Assembly (NCBI GenBank): GCA_026075535.2
Contig: AP026546.1
Span: forward strand, 5,704,001 to 5,768,000
Reading direction: 5' to 3'
Length of the DNA: 64,000 nucleotides
From: Tricholoma matsutake
Taxonomy: Eukaryota; Basidiomycota; Agaricomycetes; Agaricales; Tricholomataceae
Under the pieces are notes generated by a model. It was not told where the DNA came from. It made no database searches and worked only from the letters and a program-made list of their open reading frames with translations. The position numbers and the translations under genes were made by a program. Positions 11,249 to 23,773 of this stretch are shown one piece after another (position 1 is the stretch's first letter; each line of letters opens with the position of its first letter).

Positions 11249-11977
11249 TTCTTACGTCCAGCCACAAACTGATGTTTTTCATTGCTTTCTGCTGAGCTGT
11301 GCCGACCATGGGAAAGTGATGTGTTGGCCAGGCACACATTTGGATCTGACGTCCGCCATCGGTGGATCTGTGACCTCTTGCAACGAACAGCCGCCCATTA
11401 TGCACCGACTTCCGCCACTTAAATCTAACACATAGCTTTCAGAGCCTTTGCAACGCTACTTCAGGGAACTCACTCAGCAGTCACTGTGTCTGTTCCAACA
11501 GCCTTAACGAATCATCCGAGTTCCGAGTCGGAGTTTAGGTATGGAGACTTGTCGGAAATTTCCGGATGGCATTATAACCTCACCTAGATTATATGTGGAT
11601 TATCACTCCCTCTCAGCTAGTATACTGGGCCCTAATGTGGAAAATCTATTACCTACATATGTAAACTACATTATTGAACTGAACCCGAGACTTGGTAGCT
11701 AGCTTAACATCAGTTCTGAGTGTCGATTTTAATGGGTTATGGCGGTTACGTGGGTCACGTGGGTCATATTAGGTTATACTGCATTACATAATTTTGTGAC
11801 ACTTGGACACCGGAGCTTAGACCCACGCGAGCAGCGAGCAGTGTCCACAGCCCTTAAGTCAATGGAGCTTCCGTTGCCGGGAAACGGAGCACGTTTCCAT
11901 ACTGTGTCTATACAACACCTGGCAGTGGTACTGCCTTCCACCAAGTGCCAATATAAACCTACTTCCGGGCTTGCGAT
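11249..11977. other. No supported gene
   Basis: An open stretch at 11157-11435 (plus) overlaps the second exon of the finger gene in another frame and has no recognisable motif. The remainder is intergenic. Confidence 0.3.
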
Positions 11978-13975
11978 TTGTCGGGTGAACAGATGCAGCC
12001 CTCAACATTGGAAGAAAAGCAGCGCGATACATCAGAATCTCCCGAAAACGTGGATTCTTTAGGTTCTCTTCGTTATACCACATCGAAACAAACAACAAGA
12101 TATAACGAAAGCTCGCGGTACGACACCCGTTCTAACTGCCTGTCCTTCTCACAATGTATTTTATAGGGTCGAGCCTGGTGTTGCTGTGGTTGCGGCAGGG
12201 ATGTTCATCTCGTCCAGAGATGCTACGTACGCCTGATTTTCTTGCCAGAAGTGGAACTTCGTATTCATCTTTTACACAGGCCCGCATATCTTCCTCCTCA
12301 GTGGTCGGCGTATACCCATCCGGAAGGGCAACTTTATTTCTACAGAAATTCGGTGCCTCGAATCGTTACTGAGGCTTATATATATCACCCCGATATTATG
12401 GCTAAGGTGGGCGGTTGGTCCAGAACAATCGAAGAGCTCATTGCGCAGAAGCATATCGTACTTTCCGACAATATCGAACTGTTCCTCCAGATCGATGATA
12501 ATGACTGTGCATACTACTTCGTCGACCACGCAACACGGACTGAGTTCTGGCTGGATGCGCTTAATACCGATGATCTCGGTATTTCCGCAGTTGCCTCTCC
12601 ATCTCATCTCAGTCAGGACATGTCCCCACATTTTTATTCTAAATATTAACTGAGAAACTTAGGAATGGCTCTGGAGGAACTATATTGGGTGCATGTCGAA
12701 CATTTTCCGATGCATTTTGGCGGCCTTGGGTCGGATGTGCTTGACGAGCTTACTAGCGTTTTCTCTCATGCCTTTGCGGGTCAGTAAATCTACGTGGTAG
12801 CTCCCTCTATGCGACCAATTCTACTTGTAGATCATATGACCTCACGATTTTCAACTTTTCCGTACTCTGCGCCAGAGTGTGAAAAGTTTCTGCAGCTGTT
12901 ACGAACATCCCGAAGTTCGTTCATTGCCAGTCTCAGCGTGGTCACACTGATCACATCTTTCTTTAGCACACCTTAATGATGGCCACACCACCTGTTTCGT
13001 TGGCGAGTAACCATTCAAGTCTTTCGGGCTAGATTTTGACCGGCCCTTTCAGCTCGCTTGTGGAGTCTTATCTGTCAGCCTAATCCTTTCACTAGACATG
13101 GCATTTTCTTATTTTTACCTCAGCCAATCACAGAGTGTCTACTCATTATGGTGAAAGACATGCTCGTTTATCCAGAGATCAGGCAATCTTAATAGATGAT
13201 GCCCAAGAAAGTCATCTTTTGGCAGTTTTGACATCGTTGCTATCTTTCCAAGCTTCCTATGGCTACCAGAATCGCTTGAATGATATCTTCATTGATCATT
13301 TAGTGTATGCACACCGGTGGAGACCGTTCATGTCTGCATGTCTACAAGATTGGAACGCAGTCTTACGTCGGGTGAGGAATCTAGTCTATGACAAGTTGTG
13401 TTATAGCTGATGGGGTTCCTTAAGGATATCTCAATACTAATGTATGTCACAATATCATTTCCTCTGACATTAGATGATTTATGCAATTTTAGGCTTCACG
13501 TTTTGCTCGTCTTCGTACCTTCGTCTCCACTCCTTGCGTTGATTTCAAGTTCGTGTCTTGGTGCAAGTCTCATCTTCTCAACGCTGTTGGTCTATCGTCA
13601 TGAACCACTGGAAGACGCTACAGCGACTCGAGCAGTGCGTAATTTGTTGCCTTCAGTATCTGCATGCTCATTGCATCCATACAGTTTATATACCTGGACT
13701 CCATTCGCTCCGACAGGTTCAAATTCCAATTGGTTTCATTTGTATATTCCTTACCAAAAGCACTCTATTTCTGGAGTCTGGTCGCGTTCTTCGCCAATTG
13801 GTTTCTTGTACTCGCCAGACATACTGGGATCAGGTTTACCATAGGGTTCTTGTGTCTTTGTTGCCTTGCTATGTTGGCTTTTCAGAGAACTACCTCGGAG
13901 ACCGCGTTACCATACAGAAGCCCCTGGTCTTACCTTCTGCCAAGGAAAGACTCGGACGAGGAATCCTTGGCGTAG
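11978..13975 (+). CDS. WW-like domain/membrane protein of an Agaricomycete family; frame partly disrupted
   Basis: Exons by splice signals: 11978-12117, 12167-12611, 12663-12779, 12831-12914, 12967-13006, 13134-13371, 13493-13634 and 13685-13975. Order of features: a polar N-terminus, a WW-like block (AYLPPQWSAYTHPEGQLYFY), then IELFLQIDDNDCAYYFVDHA, LEELYWVHVEHFPMHFGGL, MTSRFSTFPYSAPECEKFLQ, STHYGERHARLSRDQAIL and FIDHLVYAHRWRPFMSACLQ, then two or three membrane helices and FVYSLPKALYFWSLVAFFAN. I recall this overall layout from many Agaricomycete hypothetical proteins; function is unknown. Two joints do not keep one frame: exon 2 (around 12226-12245, where RVEPGV... must shift into PEVELRIHLL) and the junction 13371/13493. 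Either I have mis-placed splice sites or the gene carries small indels and is decaying. Confidence 0.6.
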
Positions 13976-14082
13976 ATTGTTTGTTACAGTATTAGCCTTA
14001 GCATGTAATAGGAATTTAAATACCGTGTTCTATAAATACATTAGATGCTATAATTAGAACCTATTATATTGACCGGGCTCGG

Positions 14083-14450
14083 AATGCCAGTCCCAGAGAC
14101 GTTCAAGCCCACCATTATGTGTGCCAAGTGAGTGAGCGAGGATTGTCTTGCTAGGAGTCGTCGCAGCTGAAGAAGATTTTTGATATATTTTGCTCATTAC
14201 TGTTTGGTGAGAAAATGACTCTTTGACTTACATATGAGATAAGGCGACCGAGGTATACAAGTTCTGATCAACTCCTTCACAGAGCATTTTGCTTCTCGCG
14301 CCTTGCAAAAGCACAAGGACTATAAAATTGTCGGCATGGGTGCGGGCTTGCCTACCATGAATCTTGTACATCTTTCTGCTGAACGACTTCAGCTCGGGTT
14401 GCCTACTAACACCACGGTGAGGTTATTCTGTCTTCCTTGACCTTGTGGTC
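14083..14450 (+). CDS. Possible short spliced gene, unrecognised
   Basis: An ATG at 14083 opens MPVPETFKPTIMCA before a GTGAGT donor. A second open block at about 14240-14420 reads GIQVLINSFTEHFASRALQK, then YKIVGMGAGLPTMNLVHLSA, ending at a GTGAGG donor. The block looks like real protein, and its G-x-G-x-x-x-x...V-x-x-S-A-E-R pattern is faintly Alba-like, but the phase between the two blocks does not fit and I do not name a family. Confidence 0.25.
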
Positions 14451-14958
14451 AATCAGATTTGTCTCTCGATTTTATGTGATCGGTGCGTCGCTACCACTCG
14501 GACTTTTCCTCAACGCTTTCGTCTATCGGAATACCATCCATTGTACCAGCCTGCATGTATCCCTATCTTGTCAGTCCATAGAGGTTAAGTGAGTGAGTAC
14601 TTTCAGTTATTAACGAATCGCCTCGCCGTTCGAGGCACCGTTCAAACACTCCCTTTTGGCTAGGATGTCGCATTGGTCCTCCAACAACTGCTATGTCAGA
14701 GAACCTCTGAAACGACAACAATCCGACATGACGAAAGCGACAGGATCAAGCGGTTACTTACCTCGAAGTTGACTTAAATTTGCATTCATTAGCCGGTCTC
14801 TCGCTACTGTATCGCGTCGTCTGTCCTGTTACACGACGACAGTCCATTGTCGTCTCACCCTAGGAGCACCGTCGTATATTCTAACGTGCCCTTCTGAAAA
14901 TTAGTGAGTTTCTCGCTCGGTCGGTCGTTATGTAAAGATGTCGTTATAGGTACGCATT
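14451..14958. other. 3' flank of the nuclease gene; no gene seen
   Basis: Contains several short T-rich and CTAC-type motifs but no convincing exon. It includes the 3' untranslated region of the minus-strand nuclease gene. Confidence 0.3.
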
Positions 14959-17090
14959 CTAGAATGCGCTGGGATTATCATGGAAATAGTTACCGTCCAG
15001 AGCGGCTCCATAGTCCCAATCGGAATTCATCAGTGCCCTGCCAAGCCTGTATTGCTCCATACTCCTGACGACCTCTGCCTCGTCCACACTTCTCTGCTCC
15101 AAAAGATTCTTCTCCGGCACCGGTGGCAACGTTTGGTACACCATTCTGGCGGCTTCCACCTGGGCTAAATAAACGTTATGAGGCACCTGCGGGGCATACT
15201 TTGTTTCCAGTTCGACGATACGCTCGATTGACCCATGCGTTTTGATAAACCTGAGGGCTCGCGCAGGGCCAACATTCTTGATGCGCTGCGAGAAATCGGT
15301 GCCGAGCAGGAGGGCAAAGTCGATAAATGACGCCCGGTCAAGCTCAAGAACCATCCGAACGTCGACACCGGAAACAACGATGAGAGGGCTTTGACGATTT
15401 GTGAGGTTACGGATGAGAGGTGCGTCATACACCAAAACATCCTACAAATTGTTTCATGAAACATTGTACGTATGAAAGATTAGGATACGTACAGTGTCTT
15501 CGCTGGCAACATAATCTGCTAGCCCGCTCAATACAATAGAAGACGCCAACGCCTCGGCCTCAAATGGGCCAATTGAGTCGATACACGGCACTCCCATCGC
15601 TTGGATTATCGTTTTACTTTCTTCATACGTCTGGGCAGTCGGTGGGCTAGTACGCCTCTGGTATGATTCAGACATCACATTGCTTGTGTTGGTCAGATTT
15701 GCCAACGTCATTTCAACTGCCGAAGAAAATTCGTCTTCAGATGAATTCGAGATAATGGAAGGCGATGAAACTAGTTGCTCCCAGAGATTCCTTTCATCTA
15801 GTGTCAGTTGGTACTGGGCTTTCGTCATGACAACTTCTGCCTGCGTATCCGGATCTGATGGTACAGATGATACAAAGGGAGACAGCGTAGACGTGTCACG
15901 AGTGGCAAGCAATGCGAGTTTAGATATACTCTGACGGAAGTCAAGATATAGGGATGCGAAAGTGGCGTTTATGTCTTCATGTTCCTGTTTTCCAGTGGTA
16001 GAGTCAATTGGTGGCCCACCCAACGAGTCCAAAATGGACTGAGCTTTTGGCGAAGGGGAGGTCTTTTCCGCTTCTAGGAACACTGATTCGTCAGTAACCG
16101 GTGTGACATCGTTTGCAGAGATGTTCTCGGTTTCCTCAGGAAGTTCTTGATCTGATGACAATAATAAATTATCTTCAAAAGCCTGCATGAGGGCAGTTAC
16201 GTCTAGAGAGGCATCTTCGACACCCGAGATATCACGGACTGTCGAGTCGTCCACCGAAGAGAATTCGTCTAATGGCGGAAGTCCGAATGCGAATTCCCGT
16301 TCCGTATTAGAGGCCGTAGTTAACGGCGATGAGAGCAGATCCTCCTCCGCCAAAGAAAATAGAGCCTCGCGTTCATCATCAGACGTTATTCCTGAACTTG
16401 CATCCAGAAGATGGCTAGTCAATGACTCGGCTTGGTCTCTAGTTCTTGGTAGGGGAGTTGAAGGGCTGGGTACAGAGAACGAAGAGATATCTTTGTCTAG
16501 GTGTAACTGTCGTAGAAGCTCCGCAGCCTGTTCCCGTGCGACAATGTCAAGGTTGCGAAATCTATGTAGAACGTCGGACAGGCTGCGAAGCCGTTTCAAG
16601 CGATCGTTCTCGAGTAATCCACGTGCAATAGCCAGCCTCCTCACTTCCTTTCTGCGTTCCACCTTCGTTAGGGTAAATCACTAGAGAGAATCCAGCGGCT
16701 GTTTCTTGACATACCTCGAGCCCTTTTGCCAGACTGCGTTCTTTGCCGTCGAAGACACAGATAGCAGACACTCCCGCATTATTTAGCTCCCTTATGAGTC
16801 TGTACCATCCAAGCACATGGCGATAAGGATGTGGGACCTGGGAGAAGTGAAAACGTTGTGTAACAAGGGTTCCATCACTAGCGTGCCGCTGCGATAAGGA
16901 AAACAGGAAAAAGCTAGGAGAACAGGTCATCTTACATGACAACTTTCTTACCACTTAAACTACGAAGACGATCAGGGAGATGCTTAATCACTGCGGGACT
17001 GTACTGAGTTAGCAGGGACTCGGACAACACGAGTGGCCAGGGAAATTACCATGTCTTCTGGAGGAACGGCGTGAGGCCCAACACGCCCAT
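14959..17090 (-). CDS. XPG/FEN1 (Rad2)-family structure-specific nuclease with long acidic insert
   Basis: Five exons: 17090-17050, 16998-16936, 16877-16715, 16662-15493 and 15441-14959, giving 639 aa with all phases consistent. The start MGVLGLTPFLQKTC is the canonical FEN/XPG N-terminus, whose free Gly2 contributes to the active site. Catalytic acids are all present: D36 (KKVVIDG), D78 (ICVFDGKE), E457 and E459 (FEAEAL), D478 and D480 (EDTDVL) and D528 (LLGTDF). A helix-hairpin-helix-like KNVGPARALRFIKTHG follows. N and I domains are separated by about 340 residues rich in Ser, Asp and Glu, far longer than in FEN1 and in the range of XPG-type spacers. FEN1 ends with a PCNA-binding tail; I do not see one here. 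Likely role: cleavage of branched DNA (flap or bubble) in repair or replication. It is not assignable to FEN1, EXO1 or RAD2 by eye. The start lies 128 bp from the end of the coatomer gene. Confidence 0.88.
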
Positions 17091-17218
17091 GTGAGATTTT
17101 CAAAAATATAAATCAAAATTTTGCACGAAATAGTGTGATCACGTGGAGTCGTGCAGCGGAAACAGATAATATTTTTTGGACTCCTCATACATAAACCATC
17201 TAACCTAAAGACAGAATA

Positions 17219-20200
17219 TCACCATGCAGCAGGTAATCCAGAGGCAGCTGCACCAATCTCTGTAAGCTGTGTAAGGGGATCAAGCTTCCCCTTGAACTGC
17301 GGCAAGAATGACGCATCCGTGAAGGGACAATGAACGGATGGTGAACCCTTAAATATTGGCGTGTAGGTCACTGCACAGATCTCGAAGGGTGTAAATTCAT
17401 CATATGAGATCTCAACGGTGTTTCGAGGGTTGCGGTCGCCGGCTGCAATCCTTTGTCGAGCCTGCAAGCAGAATATAACTAAATCAACCAAGCCATACGA
17501 ATCAGATTCTACTACAGACCTGGGCAACAAGTTTCGGATCTGGTTTCAATTCGAGAAGACGTTTCGCAAATCTCGCAGCATGTGCCTGGTTATTGGCTTT
17601 CGCAAAGACACCGATGGCACTCCGTAACGCAATTTGCATGTGCGGAGGTTGCAGTTGGCACTGGGTGAAATAAGCCGCCAACTCCAGATTGCGCCGAACA
17701 TTATCAGGTTCAGCTTCGGCAACACGTCTCCGTTCCAGCTCGATGGAGACACCAAGCAAGTATTCACGAGCTGCAGTGACCTTGTCTCGCCACTAAGGGG
17801 ACAATGGTTCAGGATATGCACGAAAGGTACCAGCATGTCCCTACCTGTCTAGCCTCGTCATCAGACGTCAAGACAACTAACAACAGTGCTTGAAGGACGG
17901 ATCGGAAAGTGGACTGTGCTTCCAATAGTTTGTTGCCAGAGACTGATCGGTAGCCTTCATTTAGCTCGGATTGTATGGACTGCAAGGAGCGCGCTGCAAC
18001 CGGAAGAACACGACTGGGTGATGATTCTGATGTGTTACGTCGCACATGCAATTGCAACGGCGGCAACGATGCCACAGGTGACAAATAAACATGAGATGAG
18101 CGGTATATCGAAAGGAACAGAGGTTTGAGGACAGCAAAGTTGACAACACCAAATTGGCGACTGAGGAGCTGAAAAATGCTTTGAGATTTTTATGCCGTAT
18201 GGTGAAGTAGAATCCGCTTACCTGCATGGCCGATTCAAAGGACCCAGCCGCGACATGGTCAACAGCCAACGGTGAATTGCGTACCCAAAGGTCAGTCTCG
18301 CTGACTCCGGGCGCTGCACCAGCACCGAGCTCCTCATCCTGTTCTACAGCCTCTTCATCCCCATGTTCCGAGCGAAGCTCCTCTCCATCAGCGTCTAGCT
18401 CCCATCCCTCTTCCTCAGGATCGATCTCATCGTGTACTTCTTCTTCTCGTGCCCATGCATCAAGTGCAGATGATGCCGCAGCACCAGCAACATCCCCGTT
18501 GACATAGGCGGGCTCGACGCCGCCTTCAAGCTTCCCGTCGGCAAGCGCGTGGTCAAAGAAGTTTTCGCTAGTGGAGACGGATGGCCAGTTGAGACCCGTC
18601 GTGGACGTGACGATCGGCGGGGGTTTGAGATTCGAGGCGGGGAAAACTGGAACATCGTCTATATCTGCCTCACTCAAGCCAGCAGCCTCTAGGATTTCTG
18701 ATGCTAGTTCTTCCAGGCCATTGGTCTTCGCGGTAAGATAGGCAAGAGGGTCTAGAAATTATTGTTCACCAATGCATCTCGACATATAAGTGGCATGACT
18801 TACGAAGCCCAACATCCCTCAAAACTGATATTCTACCTTGTACATCGCCAGCATAAAGAGCATTGTGGAAGCGGGACATCGGGTCGCCTCGCGCGTCGGC
18901 AATTTTTTGCATCTTCGACAACTTGTCAGTGCTTCCGGTCGCAAGGTACAGGAACGACAGTTTATCAAAGTTCTTTGTCTGTTGGTATGCCTTCTCGACT
19001 ATCTGTCGCAGTTGTGAAGAAGAGATCAAGTTACTGACAAACGCAGCATACCTTGTGATTACCCTGCTTCAGAGCCTGCTGTGCCAACCTCTCCCAGCAG
19101 TCCGCGCGGTCAATTGTCTTCGCAGTCTCCATTGCCACCTCCAAATTACCGCATTCAATAGCAAGTTCGAACCGTGTATTAGTGTCTTGCACAAAGTGCA
19201 GGGCAATCTGCGGTGTAATCAGTCGAAAGCTTTGCAGACTTAGACACACATAACGTACCTCAGGGAATCCTTTCTGCTGTAGGTAAGAAATGATACTTTG
19301 ACCCAGAAGAGTCGATGTCCGGATGATGTACAGCATTTCCTCATAATTGTTTCGGAGCAGCGCAAGTTTGAATCGGTATTCTGTTGGATCAAAAGTGATG
19401 GTGCGGGGACGAGCGGAGCGATCAAGACAATGCACCGTCTTGCCTTTCACACGTGTAAGGTAGACGGGGTTATCGAGTGTGCAAATGACACCATGATCAC
19501 TGGTAAAGACGGGAACGATGAGCCAAATAAACTCTGCAGCGATTGGGCGCAAAACGACTGACCCTTGAGAGAGACAGTATTTGACGTGATTGAGCGTTGA
19601 ATAGATAAAGACGCCTGCATCATCCCAAGCACCTGATTTAATGCGGATGGTCTCATGTATCAGGCTATGTGTTGAGAAATTCTTGTTGGCAATAGTGATG
19701 GCTGCATCCCTAGTTAAAAGGCTATTGCACGTCAGTAAGTCGTCCACTTACTATGTTTACTCATCAAAGCCACTAGTGCACCATCACCACTCCAGATAGC
19801 ATATTTCACTGGCGGGCTGTTGATCTCCGCGATCGTCTTTTGCTGTTGGATATCGTAGAGCACGACGGAAGTTGTCGAGCTGAGGATAAGACAGGCTGTA
19901 CCGCCATAGAAAATTTCGTTCGTTTGGACAGGAGGCTTGATGGTCTTGACGACCGCATTTGCGAGGTCCCGGACTTCGATGGTCTGCATCATAGAAAAAC
20001 ATGTCACCAAATAAATATGACATCAGACGTTGGGAAAGCACACACCTGGTTGGTTTTGTTCAGAATGGCAAATCTGTTCCGTGCCACAAAAATTGCACTC
20101 TGGCCATTTCCCTTCTTACCATCAACGCTCGAGTCCTTGACGTCGCCCTGGACCTGCTGTGGGAGGGCCGTCAACTCGAACATCCCGTTATCTGAGCTTA

Positions 20201-21557
20201 TCGTCAAGATCACAGCCCTTTCCGCCGGGTTGAAACTAAGTGTGCGCGGTGGGATGTAAGGGCTCCCAAATTTGCGCACACTCAGAAGGCCGATGTCTGC
20301 ACCAGTGTTGAAGTCGTACGAACGGACGTACTTGTCCCGCACATAGTACAAGCTATCTTGATAGACTGCAAATGCTGGTCTTTCACGTTCGAGCTTGAAT
20401 ACGATAAGGCCACTGTCGTGTCCCGCCGCGAAGAGGTTGAGGTTTGGGTGAGAAGCAAGAATCCAGAATCGATCATTTTCTCTCCTGAACGTCTGTATCG
20501 CGGTCCGCTTTGCCAAGTCCCAGACGCGAACTGTCTTGTCCTCGCCACAGGAAACGATCAGCTCGTGCTTAGGATGGAAGAGCGCACTGGAAACATTGTT
20601 GAAATGGCCACGACATGAATCAACTTCCCAAGCCTTCGTTTCGCTCATTCTCCAAATCTTGATAACCCTATCATCGGCAGCAGAGATGATGAGTGGCAAC
20701 GTGGGATGGAACATGGCATAGTTTACACCGCGATCATGGCCTTCCAAGACATATTTGACAGTAGAGAAGGAATCGAAGGTCTCAAAAGAGCCTGGGTTGT
20801 TGCTTCCAGTGCCCCCAGGACCGGAATTGGGAGATGTTTTTCGCAACCCTGAGATGTCCCATACACGGACCGTTTGGTCCATGGATGCGGAGACTACAAG
20901 GTCTTCCTTTGGATGAAATTGGGCCGACATGACGTAGTGTGAGTGACCAGTGAGCACGGCAATACAATTTCGGGATGTGCTGTTCCATATCCGAATTGTC
21001 TGGTCATCCGAGCTTGAGATCTATAAAGACGTTCCGGCTTTTTGACTCTTCATTGAACATAAATAAACACGTACGATCCAAGGCATTTCGTGATGGAATT
21101 GGACGGTACGGACATAATCCAAGTGGCCATGGAGAGTAAAGAGACATCTTCTATTTTGAGGCCGAATATCTGTTGAACATCAATGAGTAAGGGTTCTTGG
21201 AATGCCAGAAGAACTGACCCCAAACTCTGATCTTGTAATCATCACCTCCTGTGACAAGGAGAGCTCTACTGGGGTGAATCGCAACACCTCTTACAGGACC
21301 TGTATACAAAGTATGGCTGTGGGACACGTCGCATGTGTTCAATAGAACTGACCTTCATGTTCCTCAAATCTATCGACTAAAACACCCATACGGTAATTCC
21401 AGAGCTGCACACTGCCATTGTGAAGCGCCGCCGCGAGAAGAGGTTGTGTAGGATGAAATGCGAGTCCTAGATACGTTTAATACTATGAGCCTTGGTTGAG
21501 TAACGCTGCGCACACACCCTTCACGCGGTTGCTTTTGGATTCGAACTTCGTGAGCAT
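17219..21557 (-). CDS. COP1: Coatomer subunit alpha (alpha-COP)
   Basis: Thirteen exons: 21557-21518, 21466-21353, 21299-21219, 21169-21075, 21020-20046, 19983-19752, 19701-19259, 19207-19052, 19002-18804, 18751-18222, 18168-17845, 17780-17520 and 17461-17219. They sum to 3693 nt (1230 aa; yeast and animal proteins are about 1200-1225). The start [14 protein letters not shown] is family-typical; an in-frame ATG at 21566 would add three residues. WD40 repeats fill residues about 1-330 (FVSGG-type [52 protein letters not shown]). The coatomer WD-associated region follows ([41 protein letters not shown]). A Glu/Asp-rich linker lies around 830-930, and the C-terminal domain ends [17 protein letters not shown]. 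Role: alpha subunit of the COPI coat, reading dilysine retrieval signals at the Golgi. Confidence 0.96.
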
Positions 21558-21967
21558 AACAGACATGCTCGGCGAATACGTATGGCAGATTCCAAGTAAA
21601 AATTAGAAGGAAAGACTATCGAGGTGAATAGGATATATGGAAGATTCGTGAGCCCTTGGGAATAGTATCGGATTCGCTATGTAGATTTTTGGCGCGACGT
21701 GGCTGTAGCAATGCGTGGGAATTTGTCACGTTCCGCCGGCAACCACCAAAAATAGTGCAAAACTACTTATACCGCAGCTCTGCACGAAAAGATGACATAT
21801 AACTTATGTAGTCTTGTATTCCAGGACTCGTGTTTTTAGCCAGTGGCTTCGCCATGTTGTCCAACACCATTGATTGCAAGACTTCAATCGAATCCCGTTG
21901 TATTTGAAGCTGATAGATGGTATAAAATATAAGTGTACCGATAGTGATACTTTTGGCATTTAACAGT

Positions 21968-23534
21968 CTACACAGAGTCAGGCTTGTAATCAGGACGCAG
22001 TGATCGAACAGTTTTGCCTGCGACACAAGGAAAGTTATTCATCAATACCAAATCTACCAGACGGTAGAACTACAAAACATACCAGCTTGCCAAATCTCCT
22101 GGTTGTTGATGATGTCAAGCTCCCGAGCAAGGTCCTGACGGTACGTTGATCGGCCATTGAACTCGAGCGACTTACGGGTCTCTGTCCCGTTCTTCACGCT
22201 CTCATACAACTGCTCGAAAATAGGCACATTGGCCTTTTCAAAAACAGGCGCCCAGTCAAGGGCGCCACGACGAGCAGTCGTCGAACAGGCATTGAACATG
22301 TAGTCCATGCTGGAAAGGAGTATTAGTATAAGAGAAACGATGAATTACGAATATTCGTACCCCTTCTGGCCAATCAAAGGGTAGAGCGATTGTGTTGCCT
22401 CCTCGACAGTCTCGTTAAAGGCTTCCGAGGGAGTGTGACCATTCTTACGCAGCACCTGGTACTGAGCCAAGAAAAGACCCTCTGAGACGTCGTGTAAGAT
22501 GATGGCTAGGTCGGTAAGATAGAAACCTACGAATTGCTCCCATGAGCTAAACAGAAAAAAATCGTAAGTTTGAGGATGGCATGAGAAGAAAAACCATCAA
22601 TACAGACCACACCGCGTTCACCGTAAAGATCAGAGTACACCTCTTTCTCGAATGTCGTGTCGTACATGTATCCCGAACCAATGCCAACGCCGAGCGCAAT
22701 GGCCTTCTCCTTAGCCTTACCTGTTACGTCTTGGAAGACTGCGACGCTAGAATTGATGCCACGGCCCTCCTTGAACAGTGTTCGGACGGTACGACCAGAG
22801 CCCTTGGGCGCGACAAGGATGACATCAACATCTTTCGGAGGAATAACTTTGGTGTCCTCCTTGTATACGACAGAGAAACCATGCGAGAAATAGAGTGTCT
22901 TGCCCTTGGTGATCAGAGGAGCAATTTTGGGCCATGTCTGCGACTGCGCAGCGTCAGAAAGGAGGTTCATGATTATGGTCCCCTTGTTGATAGCCTCCTC
23001 GATGGGGAAAAGGGTCTCTCCAGGCACCTAATAAAATAATTAGAATTGTATGTGGAGGCTGAAAGGGATGAATGAAATTGTACCCAGCCGTCCTCTACAG
23101 CTTGCTTCCAGCTCTCTCCGTCTTTGCGAACACCAACAATGACGTTAAGACCATTGTCACGGGCATTCAGACCTTGTCCATGGCCTTGTGAGCCATACCC
23201 AATGAGGGCAAGAGTGTCATTCTTGAAGTAGTCCTGGAGTTTGGCCAGTGGCCAATCGCTACGCTCGTAAACGACCTCCTCCGTGCCAGCAAAGTCAAGA
23301 GTTTTTATTCCACGCGTCCCCTGCAAGAAAACGTCAAGAAAAGTATTTGGGATATTGGGAAGGCGAACCAACCAGTACGGCTGACTCCTGGCTATGTCTG
23401 GCAATTGACGCCTTGGCGAATAAGGAGTAGGAAGCAGCCTGGACAGGCCTCACAGCCTTTACCACTGTGCGGGGTGCACGACGCGAAGCGGCACGAAGAG
23501 CTTGTGTTGTTGAGCGAGAAGCAAGGGAGGTCAT
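21968..23534 (-). CDS. ILV5: Mitochondrial ketol-acid reductoisomerase (acetohydroxyacid reductoisomerase)
   Basis: Seven exons: 23534-23373, 23320-23084, 23027-22608, 22546-22531 (16 nt), 22481-22361, 22309-22083 and 22017-21968, giving 410 aa with consistent phases. The first about 50 residues are rich in Arg, Ser and Ala without acids ([20 protein letters not shown]), a mitochondrial transit peptide. The NADPH fold motif [10 protein letters not shown] begins at residue 95. The metal-site region reads [17 protein letters not shown] and, across the microexon, [20 protein letters not shown]; further acids lie in [16 protein letters not shown]. The C-terminus reads [20 protein letters not shown]. 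Reaction: NADPH- and Mg-dependent isomeroreduction of acetolactate and acetohydroxybutyrate in valine and isoleucine synthesis (EC 1.1.1.86). In yeast Ilv5 also binds mitochondrial DNA; that is not testable here. Confidence 0.96.
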
Positions 23535-23773
23535 GGTGGTTGTAGCAACTCCAAAAGTTTTTTTAGTTCGTGATCTGTGGTCACAGTTTCGGCCGAAAAT
23601 ACAATCTCCGAAGATGTCCGATTTTCACCCTAATGTCACGTGCCATTCCAAAACGGGCGAATTCAGATAAAATTGGATTTGTAAAAGCGACACCGATATG
23701 AGTAATCTAGTCAATAAAAGTTGTAATAGTGATAAAAAGATGCCTGAGGTAGATAAGTAGTTTCATGTCAAAT

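Noticed and set aside
21557..21566. Upstream in-frame ATG of the coatomer gene at 21566
   Set aside because: It would add only MSV before the canonical MLTKFE start; the conserved start was chosen.
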